NCBI RefSeq assembly: GCF_032911445.1 | Contig: NZ_JAWJEJ010000002.1 | Coordinates: 310,001 to 374,000, forward strand | Reading direction: 5' to 3' | Source of the DNA: Sphingomonas sp. HF-S4 | GTDB taxonomy: Bacteria > Pseudomonadota > Alphaproteobacteria > Sphingomonadales > Sphingomonadaceae | Length of the DNA: 64,000 bases | Shown: positions 8,096 to 17,182 of the stretch, piece by piece | Layout of the letters: each line of letters opens with the position of its first letter | Position numbering within the stretch: position 1 is the first letter of the stretch | The notes under the pieces: generated by a model | The model's database searches: none | What the model saw: the letters and a program-made list of their open reading frames with translations, nothing else | What the model was told of the DNA's origin: nothing | Made by a program: the position numbers and the translations under genes

Positions 8096-9619
8096 GTGAC
8101 GCAAGCCTTCGCACGCGTCCCCGAACTGCTCGCGCAGCATCTGCTGCTCGCCTTCGCCGCGCTGCTGCTGGGCGTTGTCGTCAGCTTGCCGCTCGTCGTC
8201 CTCTCGTCGCGCAACCGCACCGTCGCCCGCATCGCGCTCGGCTTCGCGAGCCTCGTCCAGACGATCCCCGGCCTCGCGCTGCTCGCGCTCTTCTACCCGA
8301 TCCTGCTGTGGCTCTCGGCGCTCTTCGGCGGCGGCATTCCGGCGCTGGGCTTCCTGCCCTCGCTGCTCGCTTTGTCGCTCTATGCGCTGCTGCCGATCCT
8401 CCGCAACGGCGTCACCGGGCTCGCAAACCTCGATCCCGCGGTGATCGAGGCGGCCGAAGGCATGGGGATGACGCGCAGCCAGAGGCTCCGGCTGGTCGAT
8501 GCGCCGCTGGTCGCACCGGTGCTGATGGCCGGCATCCGCACCGCCGCGGTCTGGACGATCGGCGCGGCGACGCTCTCGACCACCGTCGGCCAGCCGAGCC
8601 TGGGCGACCTGATCTTTGCCGGGCTCCAGACGCAGAATTGGACGCTGGTGCTCGCCGGCTGCATCGCCGCCGCCGCGCTGGCCCTCGGCGTCGATGCGCT
8701 GCTCGGGCTCGCCGAATTCGGCATCGCCCGGCGCCGGCGCGGGCTGGTCTGGGGAAGCCTTGGCGCCTTGCTGGTCGCCGCTGCCGTCGCGCTAGCGCCC
8801 GCTTGGCCCGCGCCGCGCGGGACCGTGACGATTGGCGCCAAGGGGTTCTCCGAGCAATATATCCTCGCGCGGCTGATCGGCCATCGGCTCGAGGATGCGG
8901 GCTACGCCGTGCGATACAAGGAGGGCCTGGGATCGGCGGTGGCGTTCGGCGCGCTCGCGGCGGGCGATATCGACGTTTATGTCGATTATTCGGGGACGCT
9001 CTGGACCAACCAGATGCAGCGCAGCGACGTGCCGCCGCGCCAGGCGATCGTCGCCGGCGTAAGGGAATGGGCCAAGGCCAGGCACGGCGTCACTTTGCTC
9101 GGGTCGCTCGGTTTCGAGAATGCCTATGCCTTCGCGATGCGCGGCGACGACGCCCGGCGCCGCGGCATCGCCAGTCTCAGCGACCTCGCCCTTCAGGCCG
9201 GCGGCCTAGATTTCGCCACCGATATCGAATTCCTCGAACGCCCCGAATGGGCCGCGGTGCGCCGCGCTTATGGCCTGCGCTTCCGGTCTGCGCGCCCCTA
9301 TCAGCCGACCTTCATGTACCGCGCGCTGGCGAGCGGCGAGGCCGACGTAATCCCCGCCTTCTCTTCCGACGGCCGCATCGCCGCCGACAGGCTCGCGATC
9401 CTGAGCGATCCCAGGGGCGCGATCCCCGGATATGATGCGATCCTGCTGCTCGCCCCGCGCCGCGCCGACGATGCCCGCTTCCAGGCGGCATTGCGACCGC
9501 TGATCGGCGCGATTCCGGTCGAGAGGATGCGCGAGGCCAATTACCGCGTCGATCGCGATTCCGACAAGCAGAGCCCCGACCAGGCGGCGCGCTGGCTGGC
9601 CGATGGACTCGGGCGCTGA
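8096..9619 (+). CDS. OpuC/ProU-type osmolyte importer, permease fused to substrate-binding domain
   Basis: A 507-residue fusion. Residues of about 10-200 form a BPD-type permease with five or six helices and the EAA-like loop AAEGMGMTRSQRLRLVDAPLVAP. After a connecting helix, about 235-500 is an OpuAC/ProX-like binding domain (TVTIGAKGFSEQYILARL, GDIDVYVDYSGTLW, DVIPAFSSDGRIA), which would face the periplasm. Such fusions are known in this importer family. The GTG at 8096 is chosen because GGGGGAGGA lies 5 nt upstream; a longer frame to 8027 would translate repeat sequence. Ligands are probably betaine-like compounds. Confidence 0.9.
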   Translation: MTQAFARVPELLAQHLLLAFAALLLGVVVSLPLVVLSSRNRTVARIALGFASLVQTIPGLALLALFYPILLWLSALFGGGIPALGFLPSLLALSLYALLPILRNGVTGLANLDPAVIEAAEGMGMTRSQRLRLVDAPLVAPVLMAGIRTAAVWTIGAATLSTTVGQPSLGDLIFAGLQTQNWTLVLAGCIAAAALALGVDALLGLAEFGIARRRRGLVWGSLGALLVAAAVALAPAWPAPRGTVTIGAKGFSEQYILARLIGHRLEDAGYAVRYKEGLGSAVAFGALAAGDIDVYVDYSGTLWTNQMQRSDVPPRQAIVAGVREWAKARHGVTLLGSLGFENAYAFAMRGDDARRRGIASLSDLALQAGGLDFATDIEFLERPEWAAVRRAYGLRFRSARPYQPTFMYRALASGEADVIPAFSSDGRIAADRLAILSDPRGAIPGYDAILLLAPRRADDARFQAALRPLIGAIPVERMREANYRVDRDSDKQSPDQAARWLADGLGR

Positions 9620-9661
9620 AATTGCGATATCGCTACCACAAACAAGAACGGAGGAGAGGTT

Positions 9662-12136
9662 ATGCGCCTGGGGACCAAGCTGCTGCTTGCGAGCACGATT
9701 TTATACGCCACGCCGGCTTTTGCACAGCAATCGCCGACAGCGTTGTCTGGCGGGCCGACCGTCGCCGATCCCGCCAAATGGCCGCGCGCTGCCAGCCCCG
9801 CCCTGGTCGATCGCGCCACCGAGAAGATGGTCGCCGATCTGATGGCGAAGATGTCGCTCGAGCAGAAGGTGGGACAGCTCATCCAGGGCGATATCGCCAG
9901 CGTGAAGCCCGAGGATCTCCGGAAATACCCGCTCGGCTCGATTCTCGCCGGGGGCAATTCGCCCCCGCTTTCGGGCAATGACCGCTCGCCTCAGGCCGAT
10001 TGGGTCGCCACGGCGCGCGCCTTCCGCGCGGTCGCGATGGAGCCGCGCCCCGGCAATGTCGCGATCCCGCTGATCTTCGGCGTCGACGCGGTCCACGGCA
10101 ACAACAACGTCATCGGCGCAGTGATCTTCCCGCACAATATCGGGCTCGGCGCCGCCAACGATCCCGCGCTGATCCGCCGCATCGGCGAAGTCACTGCCGT
10201 CGAGACCGCCGCCGCCGGCCCCGACTGGGCGTTCGGTCCCACGCTCGCCGTGCCGCAGGACGATCGCTGGGGCCGCAGCTACGAGGGCTATTCGGAGGAT
10301 CCCGCGATCGTCCGCAGCTTTGCAGGTGCGATGGTCCGCGGGCTCCAGGGCGATCCCACCACCACCGGCCGCATCCAGAAGGGCAAGGTCGCGGCGTCGG
10401 CCAAGCACTTCCTCGGCGACGGCGGCACCTTCAACGGCATCGACCAGGGCGATACGCGGGTGAGCGAGGCCGAGCTGATCGCGATCCACGGCGCCGGATA
10501 TCCGCCCGCGATCGACGCGGGCACGCTCACCGTGATGGCGTCGTACAATAGCTGGAACGGGGTCAAGATGCATGGCAACAAGTCGTTGCTCACCGATGTG
10601 CTCAAGGGGCGGATGGGCTTCCAGGGCTTCGTCGTCGGCGACTGGAACGGCCATGGCCAAATTCCGGGCTGCACCCCCACCGATTGCGCCGCGACCTTCA
10701 ACGCCGGGCTCGACATGGCGATGGCGCCGGACAGCTGGAAGGGGCTGTTCGAGTCGACGCTGAAGCACGTCAAGGACGGCACGATCCCGATGTCGCGGCT
10801 CGACGATGCGGTGCGCCGCATTCTTCGGGTCAAGGCCAAGCTCGGGCTGTTCGACCCCGCCCGGCCGATCGAAGGCAAAGCCGGCGTGCTCGGCAGTTCC
10901 GCGCATCGCGCCGTCGCGCGCGAAGCAGTCGCCAAGTCGCTCGTGCTGCTCAAGAACGAGGGCGTGCTGCCGGTAAAGGCGGGCGCCAAAGTGCTCGTCG
11001 CCGGCCCCGGCGCCGACTCGATGGGGATGCAGACCGGCGGCTGGACGCTCAGCTGGCAGGGCGACGGCAACGGCAACGAGCTGTTCCCCAATGGCGAGAC
11101 GATCTACGCCGGGATCCGCAAGGCCGTCGAAGCCGCGGGCGGCACCGCGACGCTCTCGGCGGACGGCACCTTCACTGCCCAACCCGACGTCGCGATCGTC
11201 GTGTTCGGCGAGCAGCCCTATGCCGAGATGCGCGGCGACATCCGCACGCTCGAATTCCAGCCGGGCGACAAGCAGGCGCTCGGGCTGCTCAGGAAGCTCA
11301 AGAATGCCGGGGTACCGGTAGTGTCGGTGTTCCTCTCGGGCCGACCCTTGTGGACCAACCCGGAGATCAATGCCTCCGACGCGTTCGTCGCAGCCTGGCT
11401 GCCGGGCAGCGAGGGCGGCGGCGTAGCCGACGTGCTGGTCGGCGATGCGGCCGGCAAGCCGCGCGCCGACTTCAAGGGCCGCCTGTCGTTCAGCTGGCCC
11501 AAGACCGCGGGCCAGTTCGCCAACAACAAGGGGAAGCCCGGCTACGACCCGCTGTTCGCGCTCGGCCACGGCCTGACCTATGCCAAGGGCGGCACGGTGC
11601 CGGTGCTGAGCGAGGAAGCGGGGATCGATCCGTCGCTCGGCAACACGGGCACCTTCTTCGCCAAGGGCGTGACTCCCGCGCCCTTCTCCTTTGCCACCGA
11701 CAGCAAGGTCGCGCGGAAAACCGTCGACGGCCCGCAGACCCAGGAAGGCGCGCAGCAACTCACCTGGCCGAGCGGCCCGGCGACTCTCCGGATCGGCGGC
11801 GGCGACCCGCTCGACCTGACCCGCGAGGCCAATGGTGACCTCTCGCTCCAGATCAGCTACCGCGTCGATCGCGCGCCCGCGGGCAAAGTCCGGCTGTCGA
11901 TGGAAGGCGGCGCCAACAAGGGGACGATCGATGCGACCAGCCTGTTCACCGGCGCGACCGGCACCTGGCGGACTGCCAAGGTCTTTCTCAAATGCTATCA
12001 GTCGAACGGCGTTGATTTGAGCAAGGTCGCCGCGCCCTTCGTGCTCCAGGCCACGGGTCCGTTCGGGCTGAGCATCGCCGACGTTCGCATCGTCTCCGAT
12101 CCCAACGCCTCGATCTGCCCTGGCGCCCAGCCTTGA
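9662..12136 (+). CDS. Secreted glycoside hydrolase family 3 beta-glucosidase, ExoP-like
   Basis: An 824-residue exported GH3 exo-beta-glucosidase, probably acting on 1,3/1,4-beta-glucans or cello-oligosaccharides. Residues 1-21 are a signal peptide ending PAFAQ. The first domain contains KHFLGDGGT and the nucleophile region GFVVGDWNGH (Asp in GDW). The second domain has the usual SLVLLKNEGVLP and GHGLTY motifs. After about residue 640 an extra C-terminal module resembles the ExoP galactose-binding-like domain. A strong GGAGGAG precedes the ATG. The following mutarotase gene overlaps its stop (TTGA). Confidence 0.95.
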   Translation: MRLGTKLLLASTILYATPAFAQQSPTALSGGPTVADPAKWPRAASPALVDRATEKMVADLMAKMSLEQKVGQLIQGDIASVKPEDLRKYPLGSILAGGNSPPLSGNDRSPQADWVATARAFRAVAMEPRPGNVAIPLIFGVDAVHGNNNVIGAVIFPHNIGLGAANDPALIRRIGEVTAVETAAAGPDWAFGPTLAVPQDDRWGRSYEGYSEDPAIVRSFAGAMVRGLQGDPTTTGRIQKGKVAASAKHFLGDGGTFNGIDQGDTRVSEAELIAIHGAGYPPAIDAGTLTVMASYNSWNGVKMHGNKSLLTDVLKGRMGFQGFVVGDWNGHGQIPGCTPTDCAATFNAGLDMAMAPDSWKGLFESTLKHVKDGTIPMSRLDDAVRRILRVKAKLGLFDPARPIEGKAGVLGSSAHRAVAREAVAKSLVLLKNEGVLPVKAGAKVLVAGPGADSMGMQTGGWTLSWQGDGNGNELFPNGETIYAGIRKAVEAAGGTATLSADGTFTAQPDVAIVVFGEQPYAEMRGDIRTLEFQPGDKQALGLLRKLKNAGVPVVSVFLSGRPLWTNPEINASDAFVAAWLPGSEGGGVADVLVGDAAGKPRADFKGRLSFSWPKTAGQFANNKGKPGYDPLFALGHGLTYAKGGTVPVLSEEAGIDPSLGNTGTFFAKGVTPAPFSFATDSKVARKTVDGPQTQEGAQQLTWPSGPATLRIGGGDPLDLTREANGDLSLQISYRVDRAPAGKVRLSMEGGANKGTIDATSLFTGATGTWRTAKVFLKCYQSNGVDLSKVAAPFVLQATGPFGLSIADVRIVSDPNASICPGAQP

Positions 12137-13164
12137 GCGATATCGAGACGATCGAGATTGCCCGTGACGGCATCCGCGCCGAGCTTCTTCCGCTCGGCGC
12201 GGCGTTGCGTCGTCTCGAAGTGCCAGACCGCAACGGCAGGCTCGCCAACGTCCTGCTCGGATATCGCGACCTTGGCGACTATCGCGCGCATCCACGCTTC
12301 TATGGTGTCGTCGCGGGGCGCTATGCCAACCGCATCGGCGGCGCGCGCTTCAGCCTCGACGGCACCGAATATCGGGTCGCTGCGAACGACGGCGCCAACA
12401 GCCTGCATTCGGGCCCGAACGGCTTCGACTTGCAGGATTGGGAGATCGAGGCGCGCGACGATCACTCGGTGACCTTCGCGCTGCGGAGCCCGCATCTCCA
12501 CAATGGCTTCCCGGGCAACCTTCATGTCCGTGCGCGCTACGCGATCGAGGAGGACGGGCTCTCGATCGGCTTCCGCGCGACCACCGACCACGCAACGGTG
12601 CTCAACCTCACCCACCACGCCTATTTCAACCTGGCCGGCGAGCGCAGCGGCGCGACGATCCTCGATCATGTCCTCCAGATCCCCGCGAGCCGGACGACGC
12701 CGACCGACGCGGCGCTGATTCCCACCGGGGCGCTGGCCGACGTGGCGGGCGGCCCGTTCGACTTCCGCACGCCCAAGCCGGTTGGCCGCGATATTGCCGC
12801 CGACGACGTCCAGCTCCGCCAGGGCAAGGGCTTCGACCATAATTATGTGCTCGACGGCCCCACGGGGGCGATCCGCCGCGTCGCGACGCTGTTCGATCCG
12901 GCTTCGGGTCGGGTGATGGACCTACATTCGACCGAGCCGGGCCTGCAATTCTACACTGGCAACCATCTCGCGGGCGGCGCCCCCGGCACCGGTGGCGGCA
13001 TCTATCCGGCGCGCGGCGGGCTGTGCCTCGAGCCCCAGAAATTCCCCGACAGCCCCAACAAGCAGGGCTTTCCCTCGGCGCGGCTCGATCCGGGGCAGGA
13101 ATACCGCCACGACATGGCGTTCCGCATCCGGACGGCGAAGGACGTGGCCGGCGCCTTCGGTTAG
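12133..13164 (+). CDS. galM: Aldose 1-epimerase (galactose mutarotase)
   Basis: A 343-residue enzyme that interconverts alpha and beta anomers of free aldoses (EC 5.1.3.3). The family motifs are YANRIGGARFSLDG, the catalytic His segment LNLTHHAYFNLAG, the substrate Asp in GFDHNYVLDG and the catalytic Glu in GLCLEPQKFPDSPN. No signal peptide is seen, so it is cytoplasmic. The TTG start overlaps the GH3 stop, tying mutarotation directly to glucoside hydrolysis in one operon. Confidence 0.95.
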   Translation: MSDIETIEIARDGIRAELLPLGAALRRLEVPDRNGRLANVLLGYRDLGDYRAHPRFYGVVAGRYANRIGGARFSLDGTEYRVAANDGANSLHSGPNGFDLQDWEIEARDDHSVTFALRSPHLHNGFPGNLHVRARYAIEEDGLSIGFRATTDHATVLNLTHHAYFNLAGERSGATILDHVLQIPASRTTPTDAALIPTGALADVAGGPFDFRTPKPVGRDIAADDVQLRQGKGFDHNYVLDGPTGAIRRVATLFDPASGRVMDLHSTEPGLQFYTGNHLAGGAPGTGGGIYPARGGLCLEPQKFPDSPNKQGFPSARLDPGQEYRHDMAFRIRTAKDVAGAFG

Positions 13165-13202
13165 CGGCCGGACGCGCATCGCGCTGTCCGGCCGTTGTAG
13201 AC

Positions 13203-13442
13203 TCAGGCCCAGCTCCGCCCATCGGGACCGGCGCAGCCATAAGGCGGCAGCGCGCGGGGGAAGCGTTCCTGCAGTTTGTGGCAGCCCCAGCTCCGGATCG
13301 GTCCGGGCATATAGCCGTTCAGCGTGATGCCGACTTCATCATAGGGCGTATCGGAGCTCGCGACATAGCGATACCAGCGCAGCCCCGTCATCACGGCGAC
13401 ACTGATCAAAACGACGCACAGAACCTGGACTATTTTCTTCAT
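13203..13442 (-). CDS. Small membrane-anchored or secreted hypothetical protein
   Basis: A 79-residue protein with an N-terminal hydrophobic stretch (IVQVLCVVLISVAVMTGL) that may be an uncleaved anchor or a signal peptide. The mature part has two cysteines (WGCHKL and YGCAGP) that could form a disulphide in the periplasm. A ribosome-binding site AAGGGAA precedes the ATG. I do not recognise the family. Confidence 0.65.
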   Translation of the reverse strand: MKKIVQVLCVVLISVAVMTGLRWYRYVASSDTPYDEVGITLNGYMPGPIRSWGCHKLQERFPRALPPYGCAGPDGRSWA

Positions 13443-13508
13443 TCAACTTCCCTTGGATGCACGCCCTGCGCATCGCAGCAAACGCTGCCGACGGGAACCG
13501 ATTTGAAG

Positions 13509-13928
13509 CTATGGCGCCTTGCGCTCGACGTTGAAGATTTTGTTGACGATCCGCCACTCGCCATCGGCCTTCACCAGCGACAAATAATCGGTGAACTTCA
13601 CGCCTGGATAATCGAGCACGACCTTGGCCATCGCCGCGTTGCCGGTGATGTCGAGGCTCTCGATCGCGCGGCGGCGCTGCGCCTCGTCGGCGGCGGGCTT
13701 GCCCGGCGCGCCGGCGATATAGTCGGTGCCGGTCCGCTCGGTGAAAGCGCCGTCGCGGTTCCAGTAGAGCATCGCCTTGGGATGGAAGGCGGCGCGGAAT
13801 TCGTCGGCGCTGCCGGTGGCGTGGCCGGCGAGATAATGGTTCACGGCGGCGCGCGCCCCGACCTCGTCCTTCTCCTGGGCATAAGCGGGGGCGGCTACGA
13901 TCAGGGCGGCAAGCAGCAACATGCGCAT
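13509..13928 (-). CDS. Secreted NTF2-like (SnoaL/lumazine-binding-like) protein
   Basis: A 139-residue protein with a signal peptide (MLLLAALIVAAPAYAQ) and an NTF2-like alpha+beta cone fold pattern: AVNHYLAGHATGSADEFRAAFHPKAMLYW, followed by FTDYLSLVKADGEWRIVNKIFNVE. The closest match from memory is the putative lumazine-binding family (PF12893). No catalytic function can be assigned. The adjacent small gene at 13203-13442 lies downstream on the same strand, but the 66-nt gap gives no proof of an operon. Confidence 0.75.
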   Translation of the reverse strand: MRMLLLAALIVAAPAYAQEKDEVGARAAVNHYLAGHATGSADEFRAAFHPKAMLYWNRDGAFTERTGTDYIAGAPGKPAADEAQRRRAIESLDITGNAAMAKVVLDYPGVKFTDYLSLVKADGEWRIVNKIFNVERKAP

Positions 13929-14024
13929 CGGCTGGTTCCTCGCGATTGAGGCGCCCAGCCTAGCGTGGCCGGTAGCCGGCGCAACATCGGCCAGGGGCCA
14001 ATGTCGCGCCGGCGGGACGAACGG

Positions 14025-15596
14025 TCAGAGCGTCGGCTTGCCGTCGATGCGGCGGGGGACGCTCGAATCCTCGCGAAGCTCGGCGGGCAGCAGCGCTTCG
14101 GGCAGGTCCTGATACGCCACCGGACGCAGGAAGCGATCGATCGCCAGCGTGCCGACCGAGGTGCTGCGCCCGTCCGAGGTCGAGGGGAAGGGGCCGCCAT
14201 GGACCTGCGCGTCGGTCACCTCGACGCCGGTCGGCCAGCCGTTTGCGAGGATGCGGCCGGCGAGGCGTTCGAGCGAAGGGAGCAACTGGCGGGCGAGTTC
14301 GGTATCCGATTCGGCCAGATGCAGCGTCGCGGTGAGCTGTCCTTCCAGGAGCGTAACGACTTTCTGGAGCTCGGCAATGTCGGCGCAGCGCACCAGCAGC
14401 GAGGCGGCGCCGAACACTTCCTCGGCATGGCTGGGGTCCGCGATGAAGTCGGCGCCGGTCATCGTGAACAGCGCGCCGCGGCCCGAAGTCGGGCCCGACG
14501 CTTCCTGGCCCTTAGCGACCAGCTTGAGCGCGGGGGCCGAAGCCCAGCGCGCGACGCCGCTCTCATAGGCCTTGTGGATGCCCGGGGTGAGCATCACCTG
14601 CGACGGCGCGCCGCACATGGCGTCGGAGGCCGACGTCACGAAGGTGTCGAGATCGGGGCCCTCGAGCGCCAGGACGAGCCCCGGGTTGGTGCAGAACTGC
14701 CCCGCGCCCATCGTCAGCGAGGCGATATAGCCCTTGCCGAGCGCCTCCGCGCGCGCCGCCAGCGCGCCGGGGAGCAGGAAAACGGGGTTGATGCTGCTCA
14801 TTTCGGCATAGACCGGGATCGGAATCGGCCGGTTTTGCGCCAATTTCATCAATGCGGTGCCGCCGCCGCGCGATCCGGTGAAGCCGACCGCCTTGATCCG
14901 CGGATCGGTGACCAGCGCCTGGCCCACCGTGTTGCCCGCGCCGTTGATCAGCGAGAATACGCCGGCCGGCATGCCGGTCTTCTCGGCGGCGCGGGTGATC
15001 GCGCCGGCCACCAGCTCCGACGTGCCCGGATGCGCCGAGTGGCCCTTGACGATCACCGGGCAGCCTGCGGCGAGCGCCGAGGCGGTGTCGCCGCCCGCGA
15101 CCGAGAATGCGAGCGGGAAGTTGCTCGCGCCGAACACCGTGACCGGGCCCAGCGGCACATGGCGGAGCCGCAGATCGGGCTTGGGCGCCGGTGCACGATC
15201 GGGAATGGCATGATCGATGCGCGCGCGCAGATACTCGCCGAGCCGCAGCTCCTTGGCGAACAGGCGGAGCTGGCCGGCGGTGCGGCCACGCTCGCCGGTC
15301 AGCCGCGCCTGGGGCAGCCCGCTTTCCTGCATCGCGCGCTCGACCAGTTCGTCGCCCAGCGCTTCGATCTCGTCGGCGATCGCTTCGAGGAACTTGGCGC
15401 GGTCCTCACGCGGCAGCCCCGAATAGATCGGGAAGGCGGCTTCGGCAGCGGCTGCGGCGGTTTCGACGTCCTCGGTGGTCGCGATGCTGAAGCTCGGCTC
15501 GATCTCCGTGCCGGTCGCCGCGGCAACGGCCTTGAAGCCCGGGCCGTCGCGCGACACGCGCTTCGAAGCCACGAACAATTCTCCAGTCAGCGCCAT
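14025..15596 (-). CDS. NADP-type aldehyde dehydrogenase, probable alpha-ketoglutarate semialdehyde (2,5-dioxovalerate) dehydrogenase
   Basis: A 523-residue aldehyde dehydrogenase of the class that oxidises 2,5-dioxopentanoate to 2-oxoglutarate at the end of oxidative pentose or uronate pathways. The catalytic cysteine lies in GAGQFCTNPG and the general base in PVYAEMSSINPVF. The coenzyme region is GASNFPLAFSVAGGDTASALAAGCPVIVKGHSAHPGTSEL, which is the signature arrangement of this subgroup. The C-terminus QVHGGPFPSTSD is also typical. A GntR/FCD regulator gene lies just upstream on the same strand. Confidence 0.9.
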   Translation of the reverse strand: MALTGELFVASKRVSRDGPGFKAVAAATGTEIEPSFSIATTEDVETAAAAAEAAFPIYSGLPREDRAKFLEAIADEIEALGDELVERAMQESGLPQARLTGERGRTAGQLRLFAKELRLGEYLRARIDHAIPDRAPAPKPDLRLRHVPLGPVTVFGASNFPLAFSVAGGDTASALAAGCPVIVKGHSAHPGTSELVAGAITRAAEKTGMPAGVFSLINGAGNTVGQALVTDPRIKAVGFTGSRGGGTALMKLAQNRPIPIPVYAEMSSINPVFLLPGALAARAEALGKGYIASLTMGAGQFCTNPGLVLALEGPDLDTFVTSASDAMCGAPSQVMLTPGIHKAYESGVARWASAPALKLVAKGQEASGPTSGRGALFTMTGADFIADPSHAEEVFGAASLLVRCADIAELQKVVTLLEGQLTATLHLAESDTELARQLLPSLERLAGRILANGWPTGVEVTDAQVHGGPFPSTSDGRSTSVGTLAIDRFLRPVAYQDLPEALLPAELREDSSVPRRIDGKPTL

Positions 15597-15622
15597 GCGA
15601 ACTCTCCCGATGTCATAATGAA

Positions 15623-15634
15623 GTTAGCGGTAAC
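15623..15634. promoter_or_regulatory. Candidate operator for the GntR/FCD regulator
   Basis: The short inverted repeat GTTA-GCGG-TAAC lies in the 90-nt gap between the regulator gene and the aldehyde dehydrogenase start at 15596. FCD-type GntR regulators bind short palindromes of similar size upstream of their target genes. This assignment rests on position and symmetry only. Confidence 0.35.
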
Positions 15635-15686
15635 AATGCGTCAGGGGCGACTTAGGCATGCCCGGCCCCCGGTTCAATCCTGCGCA

Positions 15687-16451
15687 TCAGCAGCAGGCCC
15701 CGCCGCGCGCTTCCATCGTGTCGCTCAGCCCGCGCTCGACGAGCCGCGCCATCGCGTCGTGCGCGCGCTCGGCATCCTGCGCCTCGATCGCCTCGAACAC
15801 CTCGAGATGGATGGGCAGCGCGTCGTGGGGGGCGGGCAGGCGGTGCTGCTTGAACGCAGTGGTGATCGCGATCGCCGCGGCGACTCCGCTGGTCAGCGAG
15901 ACGATGAAGTCGTTGGCCGAGGCTTCGAGCAATGCCGAATGGAACGCCTCGTCGCAGCGCCGCCCCGCCTCGGTGGCGAAGCCGTGCTGCGCGACGCCGT
16001 CGAGCCCGGCCTTCATCCGCGCGAGCTGCTCGGGCGTACGGCGGCTGGCGGCGAGGCGCGCGGCATCGGGCTCGACGATCCGGCGCAGCTCGAACAGGCT
16101 GGCGATCAGCCCCGCGTCGGGCTCGCCCGCGAAGATCCAGCCAAGTACGTCGGGATCGAGCAGATGCCATTCTTTCCGTGGCGACACCTGGGTGCCGATC
16201 TTGGGCCGCGAATGGACCAGGCCCTTGGCGGCAAGGATGCGGATCGCCTCGCGATAGGCGGTGCGCGAGACGTTGAACTGGACGCTCGCGGCGATCTCGC
16301 CCTCGAGGATCTCGCCGGGCTCGAGCACACCCGAGACGATCCGCGTGCCGAGCTCGCGCGCCACCGTTCCGTGCAGCCGCAGCGAGCGCGGCCGCGGCGG
16401 GCGTCGCCGCACGCGCTTGGGCTTGGCTTCGGCAGGTGGGGCGGTGGCCAT
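15687..16451 (-). CDS. GntR family, FadR/FCD subfamily transcriptional regulator
   Basis: A 254-residue regulator. The winged-helix domain is at about residues 28-95 (LGTRIVSGVLEPGEIL, SRTAYREAIRILAAKGLV, SRPKIGTQVSPR) and the all-helical FCD effector domain at about 105-240, with the metal/ligand histidines suggested in DEAFHSALLEAS and PIHLEVFEAIEA. The N-terminus is Arg/Pro rich. FCD regulators often sense sugar acids, which fits the downstream aldehyde dehydrogenase. The C-terminus ends in two cysteines. Confidence 0.92.
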   Translation of the reverse strand: MATAPPAEAKPKRVRRRPPRPRSLRLHGTVARELGTRIVSGVLEPGEILEGEIAASVQFNVSRTAYREAIRILAAKGLVHSRPKIGTQVSPRKEWHLLDPDVLGWIFAGEPDAGLIASLFELRRIVEPDAARLAASRRTPEQLARMKAGLDGVAQHGFATEAGRRCDEAFHSALLEASANDFIVSLTSGVAAAIAITTAFKQHRLPAPHDALPIHLEVFEAIEAQDAERAHDAMARLVERGLSDTMEARGGACC

Positions 16452-16555
16452 CGGCTCCGTGGTGGATAAGTAGGAGGATTGGGGGCTGCCCCTCTACCGG
16501 GATTTGCGGCGTCGGGAAACCCGATGCCGCTTCTTAGGCGTTGAGCAAGTTTAAA

Positions 16556-16700
16556 CCCCTCTCCCCTTGTGGGAGAGGGAGGGAGCCGATGAAATCGGCG
16601 GAAGGGTGAGGGGGAGTGTGTCTCCTCTACGTCCCCCTCATCCTTCCCACTCGATTTCATCGAGCGGGCCCCTTCCTTCTCCCACAAGGGGAGAAGGAGG
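16556..16700. repeat. Long GC-rich palindromic repeat
   Basis: Arms CCCCTCTCCCCTTGTGGGAG and CTCCCACAAGGGGAGAAGGA lie at the two ends of a 145-nt element between the GntR gene and the truncated haemoglobin gene. Inner segments (CCGATGAAATCGGCGG and ACTCGATTTCATCGAG) are also complementary, so the whole element can fold into one long hairpin. It belongs to the same pyrimidine-rich family as those at 7968 and 58198. Confidence 0.75.
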
Positions 16701-16708
16701 TTTGACGG

Positions 16709-17107
16709 TTACTCCCCCGCCGCCTCCATTTCGCGCAGCCGGTCGCGGTAGAATTCGATCCCCAGCGACAGGCTCTCGCCGATATGGCGGGCCTTGGTCT
16801 GCAGCGCTGCCGCCGTTTCAGGAGGAAACAACGCCTCTGTCGTCTCCTTCCACAGCGCGAGCCAGCGCACGAAGGTCTCGGGCGTGATCGTCTCGGCGTG
16901 GCGGATATGCGCGGGCATCGGCCGGCCCTTGTAGCGCCCGCTGGTCCGCATCACCGACGACCAGAAGGCCTGGAGCCGGGCGAGGTGCACGGGCCAGTCC
17001 TGGATCGCACCGTTGAAGATCGGCCCCAGCATCGCGTCGTCGCGGACGCGCGCATAGAAGGTATCGACCAGGCGCGTGAGATCGTCTTCGCTGAGCGGCG
17101 GGGTCAT
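16709..17107 (-). CDS. Group III truncated haemoglobin
   Basis: A 132-residue globin of the group III truncated family. FYARVRDDAMLGPIFNGAI gives helices A-B, HLARLQAFWSSVMRTSGRYKGRP the E helix region, and PAHIRHAETITPETFVRWLALWKET the F-G-H region with the proximal haem ligand most likely in the HIRH stretch (His70). Members bind O2 or NO in the cytoplasm; the physiological role is mostly unsettled and may be NO or redox stress. No regulator is adjacent. Its stop lies at the edge of the palindromic repeat. Confidence 0.93.
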   Translation of the reverse strand: MTPPLSEDDLTRLVDTFYARVRDDAMLGPIFNGAIQDWPVHLARLQAFWSSVMRTSGRYKGRPMPAHIRHAETITPETFVRWLALWKETTEALFPPETAAALQTKARHIGESLSLGIEFYRDRLREMEAAGE

Positions 17108-17182
17108 GGCACGCTGCAGCTAGGGCGCGGTGCGCCGGCGGGCGAGAGGACAAATTGTCGCACCCGGCGGGCGGGGACAGCC

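Noticed and set aside
9701..12295. 864-codon open frame on the minus strand opposite the GH3 gene
   Set aside because: It mirrors a clear GH3 gene, is rich in Arg/Ala/Gly and shows no family motif; such antisense frames arise from strong third-position GC bias.
13965..16469. 834-codon open frame on the plus strand opposite the aldehyde dehydrogenase and regulator
   Set aside because: Shadow frame that crosses an intergenic region and two genes with intact catalytic and DNA-binding motifs.
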